A stretch of 12,747 nt of DNA from QGNO01 sp964493125. Lineage in GTDB: Bacteria > Chloroflexota > Dehalococcoidia > Lucifugimonadales > QGNO01. The notes below the pieces were generated by a model. The model was given only the letters and a program-made list of their open reading frames with translations. It was not told the origin of the DNA and searched no databases. The stretch spans positions 1 to 12,747 of the forward strand of contig CAZBMS010000045.1 in assembly GCA_964493125.1 (NCBI GenBank), written 5' to 3'. Position 1 is the stretch's first letter; each line of letters starts with the position of its first letter. Position numbers and translations under genes: made by a program. Positions 1 through 7,004 of this stretch are shown one piece after another.

Positions 1-419
1 GAATAGACAACGACACAGAGATTTCTCAGCAATTTACGCTCTGGGATCAATCAGGCTCAGCAGTTATAAGGGGTAATCTACTAGTAATTCCAATAGCCGA
101 CTCTATTTTATACGTAGAGCCCATTTATTTGATGGCTGAAGGTGTCCCGTTACCAGAACTGAAACGAGTTATACTAGCTTCGGCAAACAAAGTAGTTATG
201 GAGGAAACTCTGGACGACGCCCTAAAAGAGTTGTTTGGCACTCAAATATCGCTGGCACAAACGCCATCAGGTGAACAACCTACAGATCCTTCCGGTAATT
301 TATCAAATGAGATTGGAGCAATCAAAGAGACTCTAAGTACTTTGAGGAAAGGGCTGTTAACATTAGATGAACTGGTCGCCAAATTGTCAGATGAGGTTAA
401 TAAGGAGAGTAAATCGTGA
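1..419 (+). CDS. UPF0182 family membrane protein, C-terminal fragment
   Basis: The 3' end of a gene that begins outside the window; about 138 residues are visible, read from base 3. The segment near residues 20-45 (GSAVIRGNLLVIPIADSI, then LYVEPIYLMAE) is the conserved C-terminal signature of UPF0182 (COG1615), a family of large proteins of about 900 residues with N-terminal membrane helices and a big soluble domain. Its biochemical function is unknown to me. The last 60 or so residues are low-complexity and then helical, ending in a charged stretch (LSDEVNKESKS), as family members often do. The stop overlaps the argD start by four bases (GTGA), and an AAGGAG at 402-407 inside this gene serves argD, so the two are probably translationally coupled. 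The family call is secure from the signature; the start cannot be seen. Confidence 0.9.
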   Translation, partial: IDNDTEISQQFTLWDQSGSAVIRGNLLVIPIADSILYVEPIYLMAEGVPLPELKRVILASANKVVMEETLDDALKELFGTQISLAQTPSGEQPTDPSGNLSNEIGAIKETLSTLRKGLLTLDELVAKLSDEVNKESKS

Positions 420-1603
420 GCAACTGGCAAGAAATAGAAGCACAATACTATATGCAAGTAGTACGCCGGCAACCCGTAACTATAGTGAAAGGTGAAGGTA
501 CTAAGGTTTGGGATGATACCGGAAAAGAATATCTAGACTTCACATCTGGTTGGGCTGTAAACAACATAGGCCACTGTCATCCTGCTGTAGTTAAGGCGGT
601 ACAGGACCAGGCCGCAACTTTAATGCAAACCTCCAACGCATACTATACGGTTCCTCAACTAGAACTAGCAAAAGTGCTGATAGACAACAGTTGCCTAGAC
701 CGTGTGTTCTTTTCAAATAGTGGCGCCGAGGCTAATGAAGGTGCAGCTAAGCTTGCGCGCAAATACGGGAAACTTAAACTGAACGGAGCTAACGAAATCA
801 TCACGGCACTCAACTCATTCCACGGAAGAACTCTCGGGATGATAGCAGCGACAGGGCAGCCACACTACCAACAAGCTTGGACCCCTTTAGCAGAGGGATT
901 TGTTAACGTCGAATACAACGACCTGGAAGCAATAAAAAACGCAACAAATAATAATACCTGCGCCGTGATGCTGGAGCCACTGCAAGGAGAAGGCGGTGTA
1001 AACGTTCCACAAGAGGGTTACCTAAAAGCGGTTAGGGATTGGTGTGACGAAAACGGGCTCTTGTTAATATTCGATGAAATACAAACAGGCCTCGGCCGAC
1101 TTGGCACTCTATTCGGTTACCAATCTTTTGAAGTTGAACCAGATGTAATGACACTTGCAAAAGGCTTGGGGGGCGGTGCACCTATAGGTGCTTTCCTAGC
1201 AAAAGATCACGCCTCCGTCCTTGAACCCGGGGATCACGGCTCAACCTTTGGGGGAAACGCTTTAACATGTGCTGCAGCCCATGCTTCTTCGAAATACATC
1301 GTAGATAACAACGTGTCAGAAAAAGCAGGAATAGCTGGAGACTATCTTAGACAAGAGTTAAATACTATCAAGTCAAAATATTCCCAAATAACCGACGTAA
1401 GAGGGATGGGTATGCTTATCGGGGTGGGATTCGACAGTGAGATTTCCGGGCAGGTTGTGGCAGCCTGTACCGAAGAAGGGCTACTATTAAACGCAGTGAG
1501 ACCTAACACCATACGTTTCATGCCACCCCTTACATTAAGTGTGGAAGAAACAGATCAGGGAATGAGCAAACTAAGCCGAGCTCTTGATAAGGTGCTTAAA
1601 TAA
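416..1603 (+). CDS. argD: Acetylornithine aminotransferase
   Basis: A PLP-dependent class-III aminotransferase of 395 residues, the usual ArgD length. It converts N-acetylglutamate semialdehyde plus glutamate to N-acetylornithine in cytosolic arginine synthesis. Visible motifs: SNSGAEANEGA (100-110) for cofactor phosphate binding; SFHGRTLG (134-141); the PLP-ring aspartate D220 in LLLIFDEIQTGLGR; the Schiff-base lysine K249 in LAKGLGGG; and HGSTFGGN (274-281), whose Thr contacts PLP phosphate from the other subunit. The GTG start at 416 is supported by AAGGAG at 402-407 (spacing 8) and by the alignment-like N-terminus. It overlaps the upstream UPF0182 stop by four bases and its own stop overlaps argG by one base. 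A related class-III enzyme, such as succinylornithine or LysW-gamma-lysine aminotransferase, is possible on sequence alone, but argG next door supports ArgD. Confidence 0.95.
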   Translation: MSNWQEIEAQYYMQVVRRQPVTIVKGEGTKVWDDTGKEYLDFTSGWAVNNIGHCHPAVVKAVQDQAATLMQTSNAYYTVPQLELAKVLIDNSCLDRVFFSNSGAEANEGAAKLARKYGKLKLNGANEIITALNSFHGRTLGMIAATGQPHYQQAWTPLAEGFVNVEYNDLEAIKNATNNNTCAVMLEPLQGEGGVNVPQEGYLKAVRDWCDENGLLLIFDEIQTGLGRLGTLFGYQSFEVEPDVMTLAKGLGGGAPIGAFLAKDHASVLEPGDHGSTFGGNALTCAAAHASSKYIVDNNVSEKAGIAGDYLRQELNTIKSKYSQITDVRGMGMLIGVGFDSEISGQVVAACTEEGLLLNAVRPNTIRFMPPLTLSVEETDQGMSKLSRALDKVLK

Positions 1604-2835
1604 TGGGCAAATCCGAGAGAATGCTTCTTGCATATAGTGGTGGCCTTGATACTTCCGTAATACTCCATTGGCTAATTAGCCAAGGGCATGACGTCGCCAC
1701 TTACACTGCAAACCTAGGACAAGATGACGACATGCAGGAAATTGCGACTAAGGCCAAGGAAGTAGGCGCATCTGACACTTATATTGAAGACCTTACCAGC
1801 GAGTTTGTTACTGATTTTATTTTTCCAGCCATAAGAGCGAACGCCATATACGAAGGTACATACCTTCTCGGCACTTCACTCGCTCGGCCACTCACTGCAA
1901 AAGGCCAAGTGCAAGCAGCCCTTAAGGCCAAATCTACCGCACTATCTCACGGAGCAACAGGAAAAGGTAACGATCAGGTACGATTCGAGTTCACATTTCA
2001 CGCCTTGGCGCCAGAGTTAAAGATTTATGCTCCGTGGCGTGACCCGGTTTTCCTATCCAAATTCACCGGCAGACCTGACATGCTGAACTATGCCAAGAAA
2101 AACAATATACCGGTATCCACCACCAAGAGAAAACCATGGAGCAGCGATGGTAATTTGATGCACATTAGTTATGAAGCAGGTGAATTAGAGGATCCAGCTC
2201 ATCGAGCTAGAGAATCTATGTTTCAAATGACGCGGTCGCCGAAAAAAGCTCCGAATAGGGAAACGGAGATTGAAATAGAATTCCATAACGGAAATCCGAT
2301 TGAAGTTCGTAATAATCAGGATGGGCAATCGGTGTCTAATCCTGTCCAGTTATTCAAATACTTAAATGATTTAGGGGGTATTAACGGAATTGGCAGAGAA
2401 GACATGGTGGAGAATCGCTTTGTAGGGATAAAGTCTCGAGGTGTATATGAAACCCCTGGGGGCACTATTTTACAAAAGGCGCACCGTGATCTTGAAGGGC
2501 TAACTCTGGACAGAGAAGTAATGCATCTGCGTGACTCCTTGATTCCACGCTTCTCCGAACTAATTTACTACGGTCTATGGTTTTCTCCAGAAATGGAAAT
2601 GTTGCGTTCGTTATTTGATAAAAGCCAAGAGTATGTTAGTGGCACGGTAACTTTGTCATTGTACAAAGGCAATGTCATTATCAAGGAAAGGAGATCTCCT
2701 TTCACTTTATATAACGAAGATTTGGCTAGCATGGACAGACTTGGGAGCTTTGATGCAACCGACTCCACTGGGTTTATCAGGATTAATGCACATCGCCTAA
2801 GAAACAGTTCACTCAGAAAAAATAAGAACCCCTGA
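1603..2835 (+). CDS. argG: Argininosuccinate synthase
   Basis: A 410-residue enzyme that joins citrulline and aspartate using ATP to form argininosuccinate, the penultimate step of arginine synthesis. The N-type ATP pyrophosphatase P-loop SGGLDTS is at residues 12-18. Other family blocks are EGTYLLGTSLARPL (84-97), HGATGKGNDQVRFE (116-129), YAPWRD (142-147) and the C-terminal tetramerisation region ending in DSTGFIRINAHRLR. ATG 1603 overlaps the argD TAA (TAATG), with AAGGTG at 1589-1594 and spacing 8. A second in-frame ATG at 1621 (MLLAYSGG) would give the shorter N-terminus common in ArgG, but has a poorer ribosome site (GAGAGA directly next to it), so I keep 1603. The gene is co-transcribed with argD by position. 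Confidence 0.96.
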   Translation: MGKSERMLLAYSGGLDTSVILHWLISQGHDVATYTANLGQDDDMQEIATKAKEVGASDTYIEDLTSEFVTDFIFPAIRANAIYEGTYLLGTSLARPLTAKGQVQAALKAKSTALSHGATGKGNDQVRFEFTFHALAPELKIYAPWRDPVFLSKFTGRPDMLNYAKKNNIPVSTTKRKPWSSDGNLMHISYEAGELEDPAHRARESMFQMTRSPKKAPNRETEIEIEFHNGNPIEVRNNQDGQSVSNPVQLFKYLNDLGGINGIGREDMVENRFVGIKSRGVYETPGGTILQKAHRDLEGLTLDREVMHLRDSLIPRFSELIYYGLWFSPEMEMLRSLFDKSQEYVSGTVTLSLYKGNVIIKERRSPFTLYNEDLASMDRLGSFDATDSTGFIRINAHRLRNSSLRKNKNP

Positions 2836-2932
2836 AGTTTAATTCATATATACTTTAATAAAACCTAGCTGTTCCAGGCTGAATTTTCGAGATATATTGC
2901 AAACACATCTAGCAGAGTCAAACAGATGTTCG

Positions 2933-2938
2933 TATACT
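2933..2938 (+). promoter_or_regulatory. Candidate -10 box for a leaderless argH transcript
   Basis: TATACT matches the TATAAT -10 consensus at five of six positions. Its last base lies seven bases before the argH ATG, so transcription would start at or next to the A of the start codon. No Shine-Dalgarno sequence is visible between 2915 and 2945, which fits leaderless translation. No good -35 hexamer appears at 16-18 bases upstream (2909-2916 reads CTAGCAGA), so the promoter call is weak. The rest of the 110-base argG-argH gap is AT-rich, and I see no convincing hairpin or other motif in it. Confidence 0.35.
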
Positions 2939-2945
2939 AAAAAGC

Positions 2946-4304
2946 ATGACAGAAAGCAGAACACCAAGACCTAAGATTACCTCTACTTATACAGTATCCT
3001 TAAGTTACGATAGGCGACTATACAAACAGGATATCGTAGCCTCTATCGCACATGCGAAGACTTTGGCAAAGGGAAGCATAATATCTCAAGCTGAATCCAA
3101 ATCAATCATTAACGGATTGATTAAGATTCAAGACGAGATAGAGAAAGATACATTCCCCTGGCAGCCTGAGCTAGAGGATATCCACATGAACATAGAAAAT
3201 CGCCTGTACGAAACCATAGGCGATGTGGCTGGTAAATTGCATACTGCACGGTCTAGGAACGACCAAGTTGCAGTGGATATGCGCTTATTCACCAAAGAAG
3301 CAATTAAGGAAAGTATCGCCTTAATCCGTAAATTTCAAAGCGCTCTTATTGATGTAGCAGAGCACAATATCGAAGTCATTTTGCCAGGTTACACTCATAT
3401 GCAACGTGCCCAACCTGTCCTTCTGGCACATCATCTTCTAGCATATTTCCATATGCTGCAAAGGGATACAGAGCGCCTGGAAGAATGCATAAAAAGAACC
3501 GATGTACTACCCCTTGGAAGTGGAGCATTGGCAGGTATCCCATACAACTATGACAGGGAATTTGCTGCAAACGAACTCGGATTTTCTGCAATAAGCCAAA
3601 ATTCAATGGATATAGTTTCCGACAGGGACTATATTGTTGAATACTTGTCGCATGCTGCCATATGTATGGCGCACATATCGAGGATAGGAGAAGAAATCGT
3701 TCTGTGGTCTACGCAGGAATTCGGATTTATAAACCTGAACGATCAATACGTCACTGGTAGCAGTATGATGCCTCAAAAACGTAACCCTGACTTCGCGGAA
3801 TTAGCTAGAGGTAAAACAGGTAGAGTTTACGGAAATTTATTTGCTTTGTTTACGACTATAAAAGGGTTGCCGATGACTTATAATCGCGACCTTCAGGAAG
3901 ATAAAGAACCCCTATTCGACACCATTGACACCTTAAACTCCACCCTAGAGATAATGACTGGAATGATCGCCACATCCACTTTCAACAAAGATCGCATGAG
4001 ATACGCGGCTCAAGATAGTACGGTTTTGGCTACAGATTTGGCGGACTATCTTGTAAACAAAGGCATGCCATTTAGAGAAGCTCACAGGGTAGTTGTTGAA
4101 GTCTCGAACTATGCCTTGATTCAGAACAAACATTTCAGCGATATGGACATATCAGAATATGAAAAGTTCTCAAACTTATTTCAGAAGGACGTATACCAAG
4201 TTACGATAGAAAGGTCGATTGAAACTCGATCTATAGTTGGTGGTACCGCGCCTAAAAACGTACGCGAGGCTCTCTCAAAAGCGAGAGACCTATTGTATGG
4301 TTAA
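2946..4304 (+). CDS. argH: Argininosuccinate lyase
   Basis: A 452-residue member of the fumarase/aspartase superfamily that splits argininosuccinate into arginine and fumarate; the active enzyme is a homotetramer. Visible blocks: SLSYDRRLYKQDI (18-30), DIHMNIENRL (79-88), KLHTARSRNDQ (97-107), GYTHMQRAQP (148-157) with the conserved H151, and the signature loop GSSMMPQKRNPD (271-282) carrying the catalytic serine. The C-terminal region (DLADYLVNKGMPFREAH, then GGTAP) is also family-typical. Oddity: the highly conserved N-terminal WGGRF segment is absent. The residues before the first conserved helix read TPRPKITSTYTV, and the frame upstream of the ATG closes at 2910 without supplying it. No SD precedes the start. 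Despite 110 bases of separation from argG it completes the argD-argG-argH set. Confidence 0.95.
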   Translation: MTESRTPRPKITSTYTVSLSYDRRLYKQDIVASIAHAKTLAKGSIISQAESKSIINGLIKIQDEIEKDTFPWQPELEDIHMNIENRLYETIGDVAGKLHTARSRNDQVAVDMRLFTKEAIKESIALIRKFQSALIDVAEHNIEVILPGYTHMQRAQPVLLAHHLLAYFHMLQRDTERLEECIKRTDVLPLGSGALAGIPYNYDREFAANELGFSAISQNSMDIVSDRDYIVEYLSHAAICMAHISRIGEEIVLWSTQEFGFINLNDQYVTGSSMMPQKRNPDFAELARGKTGRVYGNLFALFTTIKGLPMTYNRDLQEDKEPLFDTIDTLNSTLEIMTGMIATSTFNKDRMRYAAQDSTVLATDLADYLVNKGMPFREAHRVVVEVSNYALIQNKHFSDMDISEYEKFSNLFQKDVYQVTIERSIETRSIVGGTAPKNVREALSKARDLLYG

Positions 4305-4313
4305 TGAATGCGT

Positions 4314-4341
4314 TTAACACTGTTGCGACGATTTAAATAAT
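4314..4341 (+). promoter_or_regulatory. Sigma-70-type promoter for rpe
   Basis: A -35 element TTAACA at 4314-4319 (five of six) and a -10 element AATAAT at 4336-4341 (five of six) are separated by 16 bases. The predicted transcription start is near 4348, leaving a leader of roughly 48 bases before the rpe GTG. The leader contains an 8-base palindrome GAATATTC just upstream of the ribosome site, whose significance I cannot judge. The argH stop lies only 10 bases before the -35, so this would be an internal promoter. It is inferred from consensus match only. Confidence 0.45.
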
Positions 4342-4395
4342 TGTGCTAACGCCGAAGGTAAGGAATATTCTTAATTGTAAGCCTCGAGGTGTAAT

Positions 4396-5067
4396 GTGGG
4401 TGCATTCAAACTAGCCCCTTCAATATTATCAGCAGACTTCGCTAACCTTGGAAAAGCTGTTCGAGATGCAGAAAGCGGGGGAGCAGATTACATCCACGTA
4501 GATGTAATGGATGGTCGGTTCGTACCAAATATCACGTTTGGCTCTCAAATGGTCAAGGCTTTACGATCAAATACGAACGTCCCGTTAGACTTACATCTCA
4601 TGATTGTAGAACCAGAAAATCACGTGAGTGAGTTTGCCAAGGCCGGAGCAAACAGTATCACCGTTCACGCCGAGGCCTGCTCGGATATAAGTAATACCGT
4701 AGATAAGATAAAGAGGTGTGGAGTCAACGCAGGAGTAGCTATCAGTCCAGACACGGCATTCTCAGCTATCAAGCATATCTTAAAAAAGATTGACTTAATA
4801 CTGGTGATGTCTGTTTATCCAGGTTTTCCTGGGCAATCATTTATACCTGAGTCACTCAACAAAATTCGTGAAATAAGAAAGCATATCGACTCTGAAATGC
4901 TAAAAACTGAACTGGAAGTGGATGGAGGAATCAACGAGCAAACTATCTCATCCGTGGTTGAAGCAGGTGCAACCATAGTAGTGGCAGGATCAGCGGTCTT
5001 TAATGAAAACGAAACAGTTAAAGAAGCAATCGATAAACTACGAAGCAGATTAACTATTAACAACTAA
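4396..5067 (+). CDS. rpe: Ribulose-phosphate 3-epimerase
   Basis: A 223-residue TIM-barrel enzyme interconverting D-ribulose 5-phosphate and D-xylulose 5-phosphate in the pentose phosphate pathway; length is family-typical. Motifs in order: LAPSILSADF (6-15), HVDVMDGRFVPN (34-45) holding metal ligands H34 and D36, LDLHLM (64-69) with H67, HAEA (91-94), and LEVDGGI (173-179) with the catalytic D176. The phosphate-binding end is VAGSAVF (196-202). The loop usually written VNPGFGGQ is VYPGFPGQ here (140-147), with Tyr for Asn and Pro for Gly. The start is GTG 4396, preceded by GAGGTG at 4386-4391 with a short spacer of four. Its 3' end converges on rpmB with a gap of seven bases. Confidence 0.94.
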   Translation: MGAFKLAPSILSADFANLGKAVRDAESGGADYIHVDVMDGRFVPNITFGSQMVKALRSNTNVPLDLHLMIVEPENHVSEFAKAGANSITVHAEACSDISNTVDKIKRCGVNAGVAISPDTAFSAIKHILKKIDLILVMSVYPGFPGQSFIPESLNKIREIRKHIDSEMLKTELEVDGGINEQTISSVVEAGATIVVAGSAVFNENETVKEAIDKLRSRLTINN

Positions 5068-5081
5068 GAACTGTTCAGTTC
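5068..5081. terminator. Weak candidate bidirectional hairpin between convergent rpe and rpmB
   Basis: The perfect inverted repeat GAACTG-TT-CAGTTC begins directly after the rpe stop and overlaps the rpmB stop codon. A realistic fold is a five-pair stem with a four-base loop. On the plus strand it is followed by CAGTT-spaced short T runs (AGTTTTCTG); on the minus strand the following bases are AT-rich without a clean T tract. The position is right for a shared terminator, but the stem is short and GC-poor. Confidence 0.25.
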
Positions 5082-5260
5082 AGTTTTCTGTGATGGGTAC
5101 GCAAACAACGAGTGCACAACTGGACGCGCTGAGTCCGTCCTTCTATCTGTAATCTAATCTTATGAACATTAGGAAGCCACCTTGTGTTAGTGGCTCGCTT
5201 AGAATGACTCACATTATGGCCAAATTGACCAGTTTTTCCGCATACACGGCACTTAGCCAT
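5075..5260 (-). CDS. rpmB: 50S ribosomal protein L28
   Basis: A 61-residue, strongly basic ribosomal protein of the large subunit. MAKCRVCGK at the start, the NVSHSKRATNTRW block (16-28) and the C-terminal CTRCLRT (49-55) are L28 hallmarks. Four cysteines, C4/C7 and C49/C52, form the zinc-binding set of the 'C+' type of L28. It is the only gene on the minus strand. The start is supported by GAGGTGA on the minus strand just upstream (5264-5270). It is convergent with rpe and divergent from fakA, whose -35 box lies within the rpmB leader. No promoter of its own stood out on the minus strand. Confidence 0.95.
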   Translation of the reverse strand: MAKCRVCGKTGQFGHNVSHSKRATNTRWLPNVHKIRLQIEGRTQRVQLCTRCLRTHHRKLN

Positions 5261-5272
5261 GTCTTCACCTCT

Positions 5273-5301
5273 TTGACGCCAAACCTAGGGGTGTGTAAAA
5301 T
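5273..5301 (+). promoter_or_regulatory. Strong sigma-70-type promoter for the fakA-fakB-recG unit
   Basis: TTGACG at 5273-5278 (five of six to TTGACA) and TAAAAT at 5296-5301 (five of six to TATAAT) are separated by exactly 17 bases, the optimal spacing. The predicted transcription start is near 5308, giving a leader of about 43 bases before the fakA ATG with its AAGGGAAGG ribosome site (5338-5346). This is the best promoter match in the window. It sits in the 90-base divergent gap shared with rpmB. Confidence 0.6.
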
Positions 5302-5350
5302 CTGCCTTCAAAGTTAACATAGGTTCCCATACAGTTCAAGGGAAGGCTTA

Positions 5351-6985
5351 ATGACTAAACCACATCAAAAAAATTCCTCATCGTTGGACGGCACAGATCT
5401 GAAAAAGATGTTAATGGCCGCATTGTCATCCTTAGAATTAAACGCACAGATAGCCAATTCGCTTAACGTTTTCCCTGTACCAGATGGTGATACAGGAACC
5501 AACATGTACCTGACATTGAAATCTGCAGAGAGCATATTGACAGAAGATGAAAGCATATTATCAGGTGAGTTAGCCGAAGGCGTCGCATACCAAACACTGA
5601 TGGGAGCTCGCGGCAATAGCGGCGTAATATTATCCCAGTTTTTTCACGGATTGGCAGAGGGGCTATCTGGCAAGCATATATTTACCGGAAAAGAATTAGC
5701 TATAGCACTGGAACAAGCTTCAAAAGCTTCATACACAGCTGTAAGCAATCCCGTTGAGGGCACAATCTTGACCGTAATAAGAAAATCAGCCGATGCTGCA
5801 ACTTCACTTGTGGAAACGGGAGAAACAGACGCTATAAAAATCCTAGAATACTCACGTGACGCTGCAAATGAAGCATTAGTAGAAACAGAGAAGATTCACC
5901 CAATGCTGAGAGAAGCAGGTGTAGTCGACTCCGGCGGGATAGGGATAGTCGCAATTATTGACGGAATGGTTAACGGATTACACGGCTTGGCGGCAAGAAC
6001 CCTTGATATAGACGTGCAGGAAATCAAACCTAGCTCCCAATACCTAGATGATACTGTAGGTGAAGAGTTCGGATATTGTACCCAATTGCTCATATCTGGA
6101 CACGGCTTAGAGATTGAAAAAATAAAAACATACCTTTCAGATAAAGGTTCTTCAATAGTGGTAGTCGGGACAGATCAAACAGCAAAAATACACATCCACA
6201 CTGATGATCCTGATTCTATTCTCAATTATGCAAAAACCCTCGGGGAAGTTACACAAACTAAAGTGGATAACATGGATGAGCAACATCGTGACTTCCTAGA
6301 GCATCATCGTGGTGAAGAAGTAGAGATAGTCCCTTTAGGAATCGTCACCGTATCAACCGGGAAGGGCATCAACCAACTATTCTCAGAACTCGGTGCTCTG
6401 AACATTATTCCAGGCGGACAGAGCATGAACCCAAGCGTTAAAGATATATTAGATGCATTGGAAAACGCACCCGCTTCCGAAATCATACTTCTCGTTAACA
6501 ACTCGAATATACTACCTGCCGCTCAGCAAGCTGTGTCGATATCTGAAAAGCCTGCTCACCTTTTGCCTACCACCTCTATACCAGCAGGTATAGCCGCCCT
6601 GATATCTTTCGACCCAGATGTTAATGCAACTTCGAACTTAAAGCATATGCAAGCCGCTATATCTAGCCTAGATTACGCCGAGGTGACCATTGCAGAAAGA
6701 ACCACGACCGTCGACGGCAAAGACGTTCAGAAAGGTGAATTCATAGCGATTCTCAATGGTAAGCTTGTAGCCTCCAACCAAAATGAAACACAGGTATTCA
6801 GACAGCTTTTCGAACTGTCTAACCCATCCCCAGGAAAATTGGTTACGCTTTATTGGGGTATGGACACTCAAGAATCTGATGCCGAGAAATTAGCTGAAGA
6901 TGTCATTAAATGGTGCCAAGGCGTTGAAGTTGACCTAGTATATGGTGGGCAACCTCACTATAATTACCTTGTTTCAATAGAATAA
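5351..6985 (+). CDS. fakA: Fatty acid kinase FakA-like, DhaL/DAK2 domain protein (YloV family)
   Basis: A 544-residue protein with the three-part FakA layout. The N-terminal DhaL (DAK2) nucleotide-binding domain spans about residues 15-212 and contains NVFPVPDGDTGTNMYLT (39-55), whose aspartates D45 and D47 bind Mg-ATP, then GARGNSGVILSQFF (85-98) and VVDSGGIGI (191-199). The middle domain contains KIHIHTDDP (279-287), with the paired histidines that are essential in studied FakA proteins. The C-terminal domain ends in YGGQPHYNYLVSIE, a typical family terminus. FakA phosphorylates fatty acids presented by a FakB protein, feeding exogenous or recycled acyl chains into phospholipid synthesis. 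The FakB-type gene 19 bases downstream supports that role. The older label 'dihydroxyacetone kinase' is unlikely, because no DhaK partner is present. Confidence 0.92.
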   Translation: MTKPHQKNSSSLDGTDLKKMLMAALSSLELNAQIANSLNVFPVPDGDTGTNMYLTLKSAESILTEDESILSGELAEGVAYQTLMGARGNSGVILSQFFHGLAEGLSGKHIFTGKELAIALEQASKASYTAVSNPVEGTILTVIRKSADAATSLVETGETDAIKILEYSRDAANEALVETEKIHPMLREAGVVDSGGIGIVAIIDGMVNGLHGLAARTLDIDVQEIKPSSQYLDDTVGEEFGYCTQLLISGHGLEIEKIKTYLSDKGSSIVVVGTDQTAKIHIHTDDPDSILNYAKTLGEVTQTKVDNMDEQHRDFLEHHRGEEVEIVPLGIVTVSTGKGINQLFSELGALNIIPGGQSMNPSVKDILDALENAPASEIILLVNNSNILPAAQQAVSISEKPAHLLPTTSIPAGIAALISFDPDVNATSNLKHMQAAISSLDYAEVTIAERTTTVDGKDVQKGEFIAILNGKLVASNQNETQVFRQLFELSNPSPGKLVTLYWGMDTQESDAEKLAEDVIKWCQGVEVDLVYGGQPHYNYLVSIE

Positions 6986-7004
6986 CTCTTATTTAGGACA
7001 AAAT

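Noticed and set aside
2836..2945. A terminator hairpin between argG and argH
   Set aside because: The CTAGCTGTTCCAGGCT stretch only pairs over three or four bases and is not followed by a proper T run.
4305..4395. A possible riboswitch or attenuator in the argH-rpe gap
   Set aside because: Apart from the promoter match and an 8-base palindrome, I could not find paired stems or a terminator that would support a regulatory RNA.
5281..5350. A minus-strand promoter for rpmB (TTGAAC near 5336-5341)
   Set aside because: The hexamers at correct spacing match the -10 consensus at only three of six positions.
5351..6985. Annotation of the DAK2 protein as dihydroxyacetone kinase
   Set aside because: There is no DhaK-type subunit, and the middle HIHTDDP motif, C-terminal domain and adjacent DegV gene all fit FakA.
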